A stretch of 51,917 nt of DNA from Granulicatella sp041433555 (lineage in GTDB: Bacteria > Bacillota > Bacilli > Lactobacillales > Aerococcaceae), in assembly GCF_041433555.1 (NCBI RefSeq), contig NZ_JAPWBR010000013.1, forward strand, positions 1 through 51,917, in the 5' to 3' direction. Made by a program: the position numbers and the translations under genes. This document shows positions 32,593 to 42,003 of the stretch, in pieces. Below the pieces are notes generated by a model. The model made no database searches and was not told where the DNA came from. It was given only the letters and a program-made list of their open reading frames with translations. Each line of letters begins with the position of its first letter. Within the stretch, counting starts at the first letter, position 1.

Positions 32593-32687
32593 ACAAAAAA
32601 TAATCATCGAAATCTAGAAAAAGAATTACGAAAAAAATTTGAAAATCAGATACAAGATTAAAAGTAAATTCTTAGGTGGGGGGAAGC

Positions 32688-32715
32688 AAAAAAGCAGCTC
32701 GGTTAGAGAGCTGCT
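32688..32715 (-). terminator. terminator overlapping the end of the DUF218 gene
   Basis: Stem AGCAGCTC/GAGCTGCT with a 7-nt loop and six T on the minus strand. The stop codon (32703-32705) lies in the loop, and the last three sense codons form the 5' arm. Confidence 0.88.
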
Positions 32716-33758
32716 TGGATGACGAAATTGTTAACGTATTCAATGATGGTAAAGAAATTGATGACTAGTAAGAAGAGAACTAGTACGAGGAGTTGTTTTT
32801 TCCATGTTAAGGCGACATATCCGATAAAGTCGCGGATAAAGGCGTTGAGAGAATAATAGAGTTTCGTTCTTGCACCGTAGCCGACGCATTTGTATCCCAT
32901 TTTTCTAGCTAGAACGACAGCGCGGAAAATGTGAAAATAGTTCGTTACGATGGCAGCTCTATGGTTGGATTCTGGATACCGTTCCTTGATGATTCCATAA
33001 GAGTTTTGGAGATTTTGCTCTGTATTCATTGATTGGTCTTCCATAATAATCCACTCTTCTGGCACACCTTGTTCAACGGCATAGCGTTTCATCGCTTCTG
33101 CCTCGGAAATCACTTCATCGGCTCCCTGACCACCACTCATAATTAAGTAACATGGCTTTTCTTGTTTTTTCCAAATAGCAATACCGCGATTGATGCGGCT
33201 GGCCAGTAGTGGCGTTACTTTTTCACCGATAAGGCCTGCGCCAAGGACGATAATATGATCGAACTTATAGCGTCTCATATGCACGCTATTTGCAAAAGTC
33301 GTTAGGAAATACATCACCAACTCGACCGCAAAGAAGATGCCTGTCGCAATAAGTACGCGCATTAGTCCTACGAGCCAAACATTTGATTCGGTAACTTGTA
33401 AGAGCGGGTTGAAGAATAAATAAACGACAAGAGCAATGCCCAGTCCTAATGCTAATAGATTTGTAAATCTGAAACCTTCTCGCTGAATCAAACGAACCCC
33501 GGACACCAGTAAAAATAATGTTCCCCAGATTGGTAAAAGTAAGATTGCTAAGAACGGAAGAAAGAGAAATCCCATAGCGATAAAGTCTCCTAAGGAACCT
33601 GCCTCTATCTCGAGGTAACGTGTAACAGTTATGAAAACAATAGTATAAAACGCTAGAAACCAACCAAAGCTGAGCGCTCCAAACCAGATGGATCTTCGCT
33701 CTGGAATCAAGCTAATAAGAACCCCGACGATAATTAAACCAACAATAATAAATTCCAT
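32703..33758 (-). CDS. DUF218 (YdcF/SanA/ElyC-type) membrane protein
   Basis: A 351-residue protein. I start at the ATG giving MEFIIVGLI, preceded by GAGGAGGAA, rather than 18 codons upstream in a frame that crosses the promoter. Four to five membrane helices occupy residues 1-155. They are followed by the DUF218 domain: IIVLGAGLIGEKVTPLLASR, YLIMSGGQGADE and IIMEDQSMNTEQNLQNS, with a final membrane segment near 320-343. The family is linked to envelope or peptidoglycan precursor metabolism in other bacteria (ElyC, SanA), but the activity is unknown. Monocistronic. Confidence 0.83.
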   Translation of the reverse strand: MEFIIVGLIIVGVLISLIPERRSIWFGALSFGWFLAFYTIVFITVTRYLEIEAGSLGDFIAMGFLFLPFLAILLLPIWGTLFLLVSGVRLIQREGFRFTNLLALGLGIALVVYLFFNPLLQVTESNVWLVGLMRVLIATGIFFAVELVMYFLTTFANSVHMRRYKFDHIIVLGAGLIGEKVTPLLASRINRGIAIWKKQEKPCYLIMSGGQGADEVISEAEAMKRYAVEQGVPEEWIIMEDQSMNTEQNLQNSYGIIKERYPESNHRAAIVTNYFHIFRAVVLARKMGYKCVGYGARTKLYYSLNAFIRDFIGYVALTWKKQLLVLVLFLLVINFFTIIEYVNNFVIQAAL

Positions 33759-33783
33759 GATGTTCCTCCTCAAAATTAATTTG

Positions 33784-33812
33784 AGTGTACTAAAGTAATG
33801 TTGGTACGTCAA
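33784..33812 (-). promoter_or_regulatory. promoter of the DUF218 gene
   Basis: TTGACG (33807-33812), 17-bp spacer, TACACT (33784-33789) on the minus strand, 26 bp before the chosen start codon. Confidence 0.7.
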
Positions 33813-33892
33813 CTAAATGAAAGCTAAAAAGGCCATATATGGACATGGCCAAATTTGTGCTTTTTAGGCTTATCCTTTTCTATTTTTGCGCA

Positions 33893-33919
33893 CAAAAAAA
33901 CCACCGGAAAACCGGTGGC
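33893..33919 (-). terminator. terminator after the cold-shock gene
   Basis: Perfect CCACCGG/CCGGTGG stem with a 4-nt loop and seven T on the minus strand. Confidence 0.9.
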
Positions 33920-33937
33920 ATCAAAGTTTAAGTTAAA

Positions 33938-34138
33938 TTATAGTTTAACTACGTTAGCTGCTTGTGGTCCACGAGCGCCTTCTTCAACATCGAATTGAAC
34001 TGCTTGTCCTTCTTCTAATGTTTTGAATCCTTCTGATTGGATTGCTGAGAAGTGTACGAATACATCGTTTCCACCTTCACGTTCGATAAACCCAAAACCT
34101 TTTTCTGAGTTAAACCATTTTACTGTACCTTGTTCCAT
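33938..34138 (-). CDS. cold-shock protein (CspA family)
   Basis: A 66-residue single-domain RNA chaperone. RNP1 KGFGFIER and RNP2 VFVHFSAI are intact, after the canonical MEQGTVKWFNSE start. The ATG has AAGGAGGAAA upstream; a longer frame starts nine codons earlier without need. A promoter 100 bp upstream leaves a long leader, as is usual for cold-shock mRNAs. The leader includes an A/T-rich stretch and could be the thermosensing element. Confidence 0.94.
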   Translation of the reverse strand: MEQGTVKWFNSEKGFGFIEREGGNDVFVHFSAIQSEGFKTLEEGQAVQFDVEEGARGPQAANVVKL

Positions 34139-34244
34139 GAACATTTCCTCCTTGTGCCATAGCACTTGTTATTGATATTCTTGCTAATGGTTCGAAAGGA
34201 GTAATATCTTACACAATTTCTTTACATAACAAAAACACAACCTA

Positions 34245-34273
34245 AGTATAACATCTCACAGGCAAATTTGCAA
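34245..34273 (-). promoter_or_regulatory. promoter of the cold-shock gene
   Basis: TTGCAA (34268-34273), 17-bp spacer, TATACT (34245-34250) on the minus strand; predicted leader about 100 nt. The 34280-34430 stretch up to radC is AT-rich and I see no further feature in it. Confidence 0.7.
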
Positions 34274-34436
34274 GAGTATTTCCGATTTCACTGAGAATTA
34301 AGTAGAACAATTGCCGTTTTGTGCGTTTTTTCCGAATCGTTTCGTTAATTTTCAATATTATTTTTCGTGAAAATTGAAAACAATCTGTTTTCATCTTTTT
34401 CTAAAATTCAACTTTTCACATTCTTTTGAATCGTTT

Positions 34437-35120
34437 TTAAAAAGCCCCGAATTCTTTTAAAGAAATATACTCCTCTCCTCCGACTACAAAATGATCTAGA
34501 AGCTCGATCCCCATGAGTTCACCACATTCCATCAAGCGACGCGTAAAATCGATATCCGCTTGTGAGGGTTCGGGGTTTCCGCTTGGGTGATTATGGCCAA
34601 TGATGACGCGCGCCGCCGAAAACCGTACTGCCTCCCGAAAGATTTCTCTGGGATGCGCCACTGCACTGTTCAACCCACCGATGAAGATCATTTTCTTCTT
34701 GATAATCTCGTTTTTCGTGTTTAAATACAAGGCGACAAGATGTTCCTGATAGGCATCCTTCAACTCCTGCACAATCCACTGGCCGGCCATCTTGGAGGAC
34801 GTAATCTTACCGAGTTTCATTTGCACGGCATTGCTTAAGCGCACACCCAGTTCCATGGCTGCCTTTAGTTCAATCGCCTTGGTTCTGCCGATTCCATTAA
34901 TCTGCATGAGTTCGTCCAGACTCGCCATCTTCAGCGAATGCAAGTCCTCGAAGGTGTTTAAGACAACGACCGCCAGCTGCAGGACGTTTAAATCCTTGGA
35001 CCCTGTTCGCAGTAATATCGCAAGTAATTCATGCGTTTCAAGCACTTTAGCGCCATACCGTTCGAGGCGTTCTCGTGGCATGGCGCTTAAAGGCACTTCT
35101 AATAATTTTGATTCAATCAT
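34437..35120 (-). CDS. radC: RadC-family JAB/MPN domain protein
   Basis: A 227-residue protein with an N-terminal helix-hairpin-helix region (MQINGIGRTKAIELKAAMELG, about 66-88) and a C-terminal JAB1-type metalloprotease-like domain. The JAMM motif HNHPSGNPEPSQAD holds the metal-binding His, His and Asp, and the upstream Glu lies in the catalytic strand. RadC's role in DNA repair is disputed; pneumococcal RadC is competence-induced. It lies 43 bp after folC on the same strand. Confidence 0.9.
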   Translation of the reverse strand: MIESKLLEVPLSAMPRERLERYGAKVLETHELLAILLRTGSKDLNVLQLAVVVLNTFEDLHSLKMASLDELMQINGIGRTKAIELKAAMELGVRLSNAVQMKLGKITSSKMAGQWIVQELKDAYQEHLVALYLNTKNEIIKKKMIFIGGLNSAVAHPREIFREAVRFSAARVIIGHNHPSGNPEPSQADIDFTRRLMECGELMGIELLDHFVVGGEEYISLKEFGAF

Positions 35121-35163
35121 TGTGACACTTCCTCTTTGTTTTCTCTACAAAGAGTTACGATGT

Positions 35164-36435
35164 CTATTCTTCTTTGGGCTTACGGTTCTTCCACCAATGT
35201 CGAACTTCGGCGATAAAATACAATGAGCCGGTCACCCATAATTCGCTCTCGTCGTCTGTTGAACTAGCGAAACGGTCGATGACTTCTTCAAAGCTTTCTT
35301 CATAGGAAATCTTGCGAGAATCCAAGTACGCTTCGACATCACTTCTAGCAATCGACTGTCCCTTTGAAGGATGGAAACTCGTTAAGATGATGTTCACGTC
35401 AGGAAGAGCTTCCTGCAATTTTGCAAGCATCTGTTGACTATCTTTTCGAGTGAGCGCGCTAAATAACAGCGTCTGTTTCTTGCCAACATGAGCCGTCATG
35501 TTTTGAACGAGTCGCTCGATGGCCGGCAAATTATGAGCACCGTCGATGATCACAAGCGGGGTTTCTTGCAACACTTCCATGCGCCCTGGCCAGGAAACCA
35601 CTCGTAGGGCTGCATCGATGCATTCGGGTTGCACACTTCTTCCAGTAGCTTCCATCCATTCACGAAATGCTCGAATCGCAACAGTCGCATTCTCCTTTTG
35701 GAAGGCTCCTTTAAGGGCTAACTGTTCCAGCGGAATCGTTAACTCGTTATCTTGATACGAATCTTCTACTAGTGAAAAATCCTCCCCAAATGCCTGAACA
35801 GTTGCGCCTTTCTCACTAGCGACTCCACGTATCACATCCATACATTCACGCGTGACTGGCCCGACAACCACTTGCTGCCCAGCCTTAATAATCCCTGCTT
35901 TTTGCGCCGTAATTTCTTCCAACGTACTTCCGAGTAAGTCTTGATGGTCCAACCCAATCGTCGTAATGACACTGACGAGTGGATGGCCGACATTCGTATT
36001 ATCGAGAAGACCTCCAATCCCGACCTCAATAATCGCAAGGTCGACGGCTTCCTGTTGAAAGACGACAAACATCATCGCCGTTAAAATCTCAAAATAGTTA
36101 AAGGCTTCCCACTCTTCGAATAAGCGGCTCTCCACCTCTCTTATGACCGATGCCGCTTGCCAGAACGGTTCTTCTTCAAGAGGCACTCCGTCTAGCTGGA
36201 TTCGTTCTCTGATACTGTCCATATGTGGTGAAGTGAATGTCCCTACTCGCAATCCATGTGCTTTTGCAAAGGCCGTCACCATCGCAGCAGTCGACCCTTT
36301 TCCATTGGTTCCCGCAATATGAATACTCTTCAACCCTCTTTCTGGATTTCCAAGTGCTTCTATGATTGCCTCCATGCGGTACAATCCATGTTTGCGCGGA
36401 ATACTCTCGCTCTTTTTTAACCACTCTTGAATCAT
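35164..36435 (-). CDS. folC: bifunctional folylpolyglutamate/dihydrofolate synthase
   Basis: A 423-residue Mur-ligase-family enzyme that adds glutamates to folate. Signatures: HIAGTNGKGSTAAMV (ATP loop, about 39-53), TFTSPHMDSIRERI, and IIEVGIGGLLDNTN with the catalytic carbamoylated-Lys region downstream; VIIDGAHNLPAI marks the third domain. ATG has AGGAGG nearby. Lies between valS (with its terminator) and radC. Confidence 0.93.
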   Translation of the reverse strand: MIQEWLKKSESIPRKHGLYRMEAIIEALGNPERGLKSIHIAGTNGKGSTAAMVTAFAKAHGLRVGTFTSPHMDSIRERIQLDGVPLEEEPFWQAASVIREVESRLFEEWEAFNYFEILTAMMFVVFQQEAVDLAIIEVGIGGLLDNTNVGHPLVSVITTIGLDHQDLLGSTLEEITAQKAGIIKAGQQVVVGPVTRECMDVIRGVASEKGATVQAFGEDFSLVEDSYQDNELTIPLEQLALKGAFQKENATVAIRAFREWMEATGRSVQPECIDAALRVVSWPGRMEVLQETPLVIIDGAHNLPAIERLVQNMTAHVGKKQTLLFSALTRKDSQQMLAKLQEALPDVNIILTSFHPSKGQSIARSDVEAYLDSRKISYEESFEEVIDRFASSTDDESELWVTGSLYFIAEVRHWWKNRKPKEE

Positions 36436-36493
36436 TCACTCACCTCCTGTTTTCCTCATTTATCATAACAGAAAATTGCCCACCGGAACATAC

Positions 36494-36525
36494 AAAAGAG
36501 AGCGCATGACATTTCATACGCTCTC
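36494..36525 (-). terminator. terminator after valS
   Basis: GAGAGCG/CGCTCTC stem with an inner ATGAAATGTCAT loop region and TTTTG on the minus strand. Confidence 0.75.
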
Positions 36526-36542
36526 CCCACCGTTACAACGGA

Positions 36543-39185
36543 TTAGATTTTTTTCAATGTTGCGATACGTTCTAACACTGCTTCGCGTTGTGCTTGATAG
36601 TCCGCACCTTTTGCACGTTCAGCTTCAACAACCGCTTCAGGAGCTTTTGCCACAAATTTCTCGTTCGATAATTTCTTCTCGACACGATCCACTTCTTGTT
36701 GCAATTTCTCTGCTTCTTTTTCAAGACGAGCGATTTCGTCTTCGATATTGATTAATCCTGCTAATGGTAAGTAAATTTCAGCACCTGTGATAACTGAAGT
36801 TACCGCATCAGATGGTGCTTCAACGTCTTCCCCATACACGAATTCTTCTGGATTTGAGAAGCGTGCAATGTAAGATTCGTTTTCTTTCAAGATTGCGTAG
36901 TGCGCTGCGTCGCTCACTTTCGCAATGATGTTAATTGGTTTTGATAATGGTGTGTTCATTTCGTTACGAACGGTACGTACTGAACGGATGAAGTCCATTA
37001 AGAATTCCATTTCTTCGGCTGCTTTTTCATCCATTTGTTCTGGGTGAACGGTTGGATAAGTTGCGACCACTAATGATTCCCCAACGTGAGGAACTGATTG
37101 CCAGATTTCTTCTGTCACGAAAGGCATGATTGGGTGTAATAGACGTAATGTGTTGTCTAATACATATACAAGAATGCTACGTGTTGTTAATTTCGCAGCT
37201 TCGTCGTCCCCTGCTAATGTTTCTTTCGACATTTCGATATACCAGTCACAGAAATCATCCCAGATGAAGCGATATAGGAGACGTCCTGCTTCACCGAATT
37301 CGAATTTCTCGAAGAGTTCTGTCACTTTGCCAATCGTTTGATTCAAGCGTGTTAAAATCCATTTATCCGCAAGAGTCTTCTCACCAGTGATATCCACTTG
37401 GTCCGCTGTTAAGTCGCCCACGTTCATTAATGCGTAACGGCTTGCGTTCCAAATCTTGTTGATGAAGTTCCATGCAGCATCCATCTTGTCTGTTGAGTAA
37501 CGAACGTCTTGCCCTGGAGCAGAACCGTTTGCTAAGAACCAACGAAGCGCATCGGCACCATATTGCTCGATGACTTCCATTGGGTCAACCCCGTTTCCAA
37601 GAGACTTACTCATCTTACGTCCTTGGCTATCACGAATCAATCCGTGGATAAGAACGTTCTTGAATGGACGTTTACCTGTAAATTCTAACCCTTGGAACAT
37701 CATACGGCTTACCCAGAAAGTAAGGATGTCGTATCCTGTTACAAGTGTATTCGTTGGATAGTAACGTTTGTAGTCAGCTGCATTTTCATCTGGCCAACCC
37801 ATTGTTGAAAATGGCCATAACGCAGATGAGAACCAAGTATCTAATACGTCTGGATCTTGTGTCCAGTTTTCGATATCGCTTGGTGCTTCCATGCCTACGT
37901 ATACTTCGCCCGTTTCTTTATGATACCAAGCTGGAATTTGATGTCCCCACCATAATTGACGTGAAATTACCCAGTCGTGAATGTTTTCCATCCAACGTAA
38001 GTACGCATCATTGAAACGTGGTGGATAGAAGTTTACTGTGTTGTCTCCTTCTGCACGTTGCGCATTGATGGCTTGCTCTGCCAAAGGTCCCATTTTCACG
38101 AACCATTGTTTTGAAAGACGTGGTTCAACAACGACATCTGTACGTTCTGAGTGACCAACGCTGTGTAAATGTTTTTCGATTTTTACAAGAAGGCCAGCTT
38201 CTTCTAAATCTTTCACGATGGCTTTACGCGCCGCAAAACGGTCCATGCCTTCGTATTTACCGGCTAACTCATTCATTGTCGCATCATCGTTCATCACGTT
38301 AATACGAGGTAAGTTATGACGGTTTCCTACTTCAAAGTCGTTCGGGTCATGCGCTGGAGTGATTTTTACAACCCCTGTTCCGAAATCTTGCTCAACGTAT
38401 TCGTCAGCGATGATTGGAATTTCACGGTTTACTAACGGCAAGATAACTGTTTTACCGATAAGCGCTTGGTAACGTTCGTCGTCTGGGTGAACCGCAACCG
38501 CTGTATCTCCAAGAAGTGTTTCTGGACGAGTTGTTGCGATTTCTAGGAATCCACTTCCGTCTGCTAGAGGATAGTTCATATGATAGAACGCACCTTCCAC
38601 GTCTTTATGGATTACTTCGATATCAGATAATGAAGTTTTGGCTTTAGGGTCCCAGTTGATGATGTACTCACCACGGTAGATTAAGCCTTTTTCGTATAAC
38701 GTTACGAAGACTTTCTTCACGGCGTCAGATAACCCTTTATCTAACGTGAAACGTTCTCTGCGATAGTCTACAGAAATCCCCATTTTTGCCCATTGTTCAC
38801 GGATATGGCTGGCATATTCTTCCTTCCATTCCCATGTTTGTTCAAGGAACTTCTCACGGCCAAGGTCATAACGAGATAAGCCTTCTCCGCGTAATTTTTC
38901 TTCTACTTTTGCTTGAGTTGCAATCCCCGCATGGTCCATCCCTGGTAACCATAAAGTATCGAACCCTTGCATACGTTTTTGACGGATAATCATGTCTTGT
39001 AACGTTACGTCCCAAGCATGTCCTAAGTGTAATTTCCCTGTTACGTTTGGTGGCGGGATAACGATTGAATAAGGTTCAGCGTTTGGATCTTCGTTTGGAT
39101 GGAAGACGCCTGAATCAACCCACCATTGATATTTACCAGCTTCAACTTCTTGAGGTTGAAACTTAGATGACATTTCTTTAGCCAT
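36543..39185 (-). CDS. valS: valyl-tRNA synthetase
   Basis: Charges tRNA-Val. The 880 residues show class I signatures: the HIGH-type box in KLHLGHAWD, KMSKSLGNG in the catalytic core, GRDPK-like WDPKAKTSLSDIEV at the CP1 editing junction, and a C-terminal coiled-coil arm (INIEDEIARLEKEAEKLQQ). The start is the ATG giving MAKEMSSKF, with AAGGAGG seven bases upstream; a longer frame overlaps that site. Regulated by the upstream T-box. Confidence 0.96.
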   Translation of the reverse strand: MAKEMSSKFQPQEVEAGKYQWWVDSGVFHPNEDPNAEPYSIVIPPPNVTGKLHLGHAWDVTLQDMIIRQKRMQGFDTLWLPGMDHAGIATQAKVEEKLRGEGLSRYDLGREKFLEQTWEWKEEYASHIREQWAKMGISVDYRRERFTLDKGLSDAVKKVFVTLYEKGLIYRGEYIINWDPKAKTSLSDIEVIHKDVEGAFYHMNYPLADGSGFLEIATTRPETLLGDTAVAVHPDDERYQALIGKTVILPLVNREIPIIADEYVEQDFGTGVVKITPAHDPNDFEVGNRHNLPRINVMNDDATMNELAGKYEGMDRFAARKAIVKDLEEAGLLVKIEKHLHSVGHSERTDVVVEPRLSKQWFVKMGPLAEQAINAQRAEGDNTVNFYPPRFNDAYLRWMENIHDWVISRQLWWGHQIPAWYHKETGEVYVGMEAPSDIENWTQDPDVLDTWFSSALWPFSTMGWPDENAADYKRYYPTNTLVTGYDILTFWVSRMMFQGLEFTGKRPFKNVLIHGLIRDSQGRKMSKSLGNGVDPMEVIEQYGADALRWFLANGSAPGQDVRYSTDKMDAAWNFINKIWNASRYALMNVGDLTADQVDITGEKTLADKWILTRLNQTIGKVTELFEKFEFGEAGRLLYRFIWDDFCDWYIEMSKETLAGDDEAAKLTTRSILVYVLDNTLRLLHPIMPFVTEEIWQSVPHVGESLVVATYPTVHPEQMDEKAAEEMEFLMDFIRSVRTVRNEMNTPLSKPINIIAKVSDAAHYAILKENESYIARFSNPEEFVYGEDVEAPSDAVTSVITGAEIYLPLAGLINIEDEIARLEKEAEKLQQEVDRVEKKLSNEKFVAKAPEAVVEAERAKGADYQAQREAVLERIATLKKI

Positions 39186-39461
39186 TGATTTTCCTCCTTG
39201 TATCTTGTTTGTGTCCAATAAAAAAATCCTATGAAGACACTCTCCATAGGACGATTAAATTCGTGGTACCACCTAATATTCGCGTAAAAATTCATTACGC
39301 CTCGATGTTGGTAACGAAGTGTCGTCTCCGTACTCTATTACTTCTTTTCGTAGAGTAAGCTCACAAGCTACCTTCAAATGAATTTGCTAGGAAGTTTCAC
39401 CAAGTCTTCCCTCTCTCGTAAACAAAGTCATTTTACTCCTCTTGTTCATCGCTCTAATATA
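39186..39461 (-). promoter_or_regulatory. T-box leader (tRNA-Val-sensing) of valS
   Basis: On the minus strand the T-box core AGGTGGTACCACG (39262-39274) is followed by an intrinsic terminator (TCCTATG/CATAGGA with seven T, 39225-39251). Upstream, a stem I region includes GAGAGGGAAGA and a loop with GTA at GAAGGTAGC, a plausible valine specifier codon. Uncharged tRNA-Val would stabilise the antiterminator. Confidence 0.92.
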
Positions 39462-39467
39462 CAAAAT

Positions 39468-39496
39468 ATTCTACCATTATGGCGATGTGCTTGCAA
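39468..39496 (-). promoter_or_regulatory. promoter of the valS T-box transcript
   Basis: TTGCAA (39491-39496), 17-bp spacer, TAGAAT (39468-39473) on the minus strand. Confidence 0.6.
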
Positions 39497-39512
39497 CAAT
39501 ATCGCGCTCGTC

Positions 39513-40337
39513 TTACGATTTCACGTTCCCGCTAGACATGCCTTGGTTTGCATCTTCTGGAATCCACCAATCTAAGAACTGCTTCATCGCCCAGTCCCAG
39601 AAATCCCATTCGTGTCCGCCGACGTGCTCTTTATACGTTAGCGACACTCCTTGTTCTTTCAAAAAGCTGCTATAGCTACGATTGTCTTCCAAAAGCCAAT
39701 CTTCCGTACCACACGCCATAAAGACCGAGAGCGCGTCCTTATGCTCCATTGTTTGGATGGCATGATACAACTGATTGCCTTCCGCCATAAAGGTCTCCTC
39801 ATTTTTGAAGACTGCCTCCAAAAAGCTTTTTCTTAAAAAGAACGGTGCTTCTGGAATCTCCTCTGGTGGAAGTGCCTGTTTCTTAATCGCTCCAGAGAAC
39901 GCTCCAATGACGCTAAAGGTGTCGGGATATTTGATGCCGTTTCGAAGCGCCCCGTATCCGCCCATCGAAAGCCCAGAAATGCCTAAGTCTTCCCGTTTTC
40001 GAGAAATAGGAAACATTCGGCGTGAGATTTCTGGAAGCTCCACCCCGATAAATTCTCCATAGTTCGTATAGTTCCATGGTTGGTCTACGTAGAAATGATT
40101 TTCCCCAGAAGGCATGATGAGGGCAAGGTTCTTCTCTTTAGCGTATCGAAGAATGCGCGTCTGATTGACCCAGTCCTGTTCACTGCCCAATACTCCGTGA
40201 AGCAACACCAACGCTTTGTACGGACCTTCCGAGAGATACTGATTATTAAAATCCACTGCATCGCTAGGCAAGTAGACTGACAGCGGGATGGTTCTCATTA
40301 ATGTTTTTGAAAAAAATGAAATATGTAAAAGTGCCAT
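39513..40337 (-). CDS. alpha/beta-hydrolase, tributyrin esterase (EstA)-like
   Basis: A 274-residue serine esterase of the esterase D/S-formylglutathione-hydrolase group. The nucleophile elbow GLSMGGYG places Ser124; the oxyanion region is LVLLHGVLGSEQDW, and the C-terminal catalytic His is in GGHEWDFWD. No signal peptide, so it is cytoplasmic. Lactococcal and enterococcal EstA enzymes with this pattern hydrolyse short-chain glycerides. ATG preceded by GGAGG. It follows a small membrane-protein gene by 20 bp, so the two form a unit. Confidence 0.85.
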   Translation of the reverse strand: MALLHISFFSKTLMRTIPLSVYLPSDAVDFNNQYLSEGPYKALVLLHGVLGSEQDWVNQTRILRYAKEKNLALIMPSGENHFYVDQPWNYTNYGEFIGVELPEISRRMFPISRKREDLGISGLSMGGYGALRNGIKYPDTFSVIGAFSGAIKKQALPPEEIPEAPFFLRKSFLEAVFKNEETFMAEGNQLYHAIQTMEHKDALSVFMACGTEDWLLEDNRSYSSFLKEQGVSLTYKEHVGGHEWDFWDWAMKQFLDWWIPEDANQGMSSGNVKS

Positions 40338-40357
40338 ATAGCGCCTCCGTTAAACGA

Positions 40358-40708
40358 TTATTTTTTAAAGTATCGATTCACTACCGTCACTAACCCAAAG
40401 ACAAACGTGACTCTAACGACGGATTTTTGCCACGACTCCCATTGCTCAAACCCAAAGAAATCATTCATGATGAGGATAAAAGCAATAGTGGCTACCATGC
40501 CAAGCAAAAAGACAGCCCATCCGCGATTCATCTTGTTGAGTTGTTCTGGATTATCCCGATTCACCCAAGTATAAAAAGCAAGCCCGACAACGATCGCACT
40601 CACAATAAATAGCACGATATCTTGACGAAATAGTAGCTGATAGATGGCATTCACGCCATTGATGATGCCTAACGCAACAATTCCAATGTCTCTAACTTTT
40701 TGACTCAT
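40358..40708 (-). CDS. small four-helix membrane protein, unknown function
   Basis: A 116-residue protein with hydrophobic segments at about 8-25, 28-46, 62-80 and 94-112. I start at the ATG (MSQKVRD); a TTG three codons upstream is also open. The charged loop NRDNPEQLNKMNRG separates helices 2 and 3. No family recognised. It precedes the esterase gene by 20 bp on the same strand. Confidence 0.65.
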   Translation of the reverse strand: MSQKVRDIGIVALGIINGVNAIYQLLFRQDIVLFIVSAIVVGLAFYTWVNRDNPEQLNKMNRGWAVFLLGMVATIAFILIMNDFFGFEQWESWQKSVVRVTFVFGLVTVVNRYFKK

Positions 40709-40794
40709 TTCCAACAACCCCTCTTCCTAAAAACGGATTCCTGAACTTATCTTTATTATACTGCTCCCACAGCGTTTTTACTATACGAGAGAGC

Positions 40795-40825
40795 AAAAAA
40801 AGAACCCAGCATGACTGCTAGGTTC
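40795..40825 (-). terminator. terminator after lplA
   Basis: Stem GAACC-AGC/GCT-GGTTC with one mismatch and seven T on the minus strand. Confidence 0.82.
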
Positions 40826-40859
40826 CACTCCTTCGACCTCTATAGCCGAGTATCTTATT

Positions 40860-41891
40860 TTATTCTTCTACCCCTAGTAATAGGTTTACTAGGATGTCCA
40901 CTGTCACATTACCGAAGTAACGGCGGATGTCGATAGCTTCGAAGGCTTTTGTTAAGTCTTCGCGGTTGTATCCTACGCCCACAAGCGCTTTTTCTACATC
41001 GCTGATTTCACCAAGACCGAAGAAGTCCCCGTTAATCTTAATGTCTTTGATGGCATTCTTTTCAACGTTCAAGCTGAACTCGATTTGTCCGGCTGGAGTA
41101 CGTTTAGATTGTTTGAATTCGAATTTTGGATTTTTTCCGTAGTTCCAATCTGGGTTGTTGAAGTACTTGCTGCGTAATTCTTCTACACGCACCCAGTCTT
41201 CATCCGTTAGAACATACTCTTTAATCGTTGATGTATCTTCCACATTGAAGATATTTTTCAAGAGCACTTCGCGGAATTGTAAGATGTCTAAGTCTTGATA
41301 TTCAGGCGCTAAGTACGGTTTGATATTTGTCACGCGTGAACGAACTGACTTGATTCCTTTTGACGCGATTTTCTCTTGTTTTGGACGTAAAATTTGAGGC
41401 AAAATGCTCACATCTAGATCGAGCATTAATGTTCCGTGCGCTGTTAAACGGCCATTGTTTGAGTACATCGCATTTCCAGAGAATTTCTTACCGTCGATGA
41501 GAAGGTCGTTACGTCCTTGTAACTCTGCCCCTGTTGCTCCCATTTTATGTAGTGCTTCAATCACGGGTTCTGTGAATTTCCCAAAATCACGGAAGCTATC
41601 GCCATCATCTTCTGTAATGAAGCAGAAGCAGATATTTCCCATATCGTGATACACGGCTCCACCGCCTGAGAAACGACGAACCACTTGTACGCCAAGTTTA
41701 TCTACACCATCTTGATTGATTTCTTCGATGGTATTTTGGTTTTTCCCGATGATAATCGCATTTTCGTTAACATAAAATAACAAAATTGGTTCATCGAGTT
41801 TCTTTTCGTTTAATAAGAAATATTCGATGGCTAAGTTTGTCGTTGCATCGTAGATTTCTTGTCCATTACGTTGATTTTTTACATAATACAT
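40860..41891 (-). CDS. lplA: lipoate-protein ligase A
   Basis: Attaches scavenged lipoate to E2/GcvH proteins. The 343 residues carry the lipoate-ligase domain with VRRFSGGGAVYHDMGN (about 75-90) and DLLIDGKKFSGNAMY (the catalytic Lys/adenylate region), then a C-terminal accessory domain from about 245. ATG preceded by GAGGAGA. An extended -10 TGGTATGAT lies about 40 bp upstream. A 24-bp perfect palindrome at 42004-42027 lies further upstream. Confidence 0.93.
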   Translation of the reverse strand: MYYVKNQRNGQEIYDATTNLAIEYFLLNEKKLDEPILLFYVNENAIIIGKNQNTIEEINQDGVDKLGVQVVRRFSGGGAVYHDMGNICFCFITEDDGDSFRDFGKFTEPVIEALHKMGATGAELQGRNDLLIDGKKFSGNAMYSNNGRLTAHGTLMLDLDVSILPQILRPKQEKIASKGIKSVRSRVTNIKPYLAPEYQDLDILQFREVLLKNIFNVEDTSTIKEYVLTDEDWVRVEELRSKYFNNPDWNYGKNPKFEFKQSKRTPAGQIEFSLNVEKNAIKDIKINGDFFGLGEISDVEKALVGVGYNREDLTKAFEAIDIRRYFGNVTVDILVNLLLGVEE

Positions 41892-42003
41892 CTGAAAGTC
41901 TCCTCGCTTTTACTGATATCACTAGCGCTATCATACCATAACCCTCCCCCTCACACATAAGAAAGAAGCTTGATTTTACACTGTTTTTACTCCACTCCAA
42001 CAC

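Noticed and set aside
33828..33850. GGCCAT/ATGGCC hairpin as a separate gene end
   Set aside because: It could be a backup terminator for the cold-shock transcript, but the strong hairpin at 33893-33919 already fits, and no other gene ends here.
40080..40280. Plus-strand frames inside the esterase, valS, nrdD and similar genes
   Set aside because: They lie antisense to well-supported genes, lack ribosome-binding sites and encode no recognisable domain.
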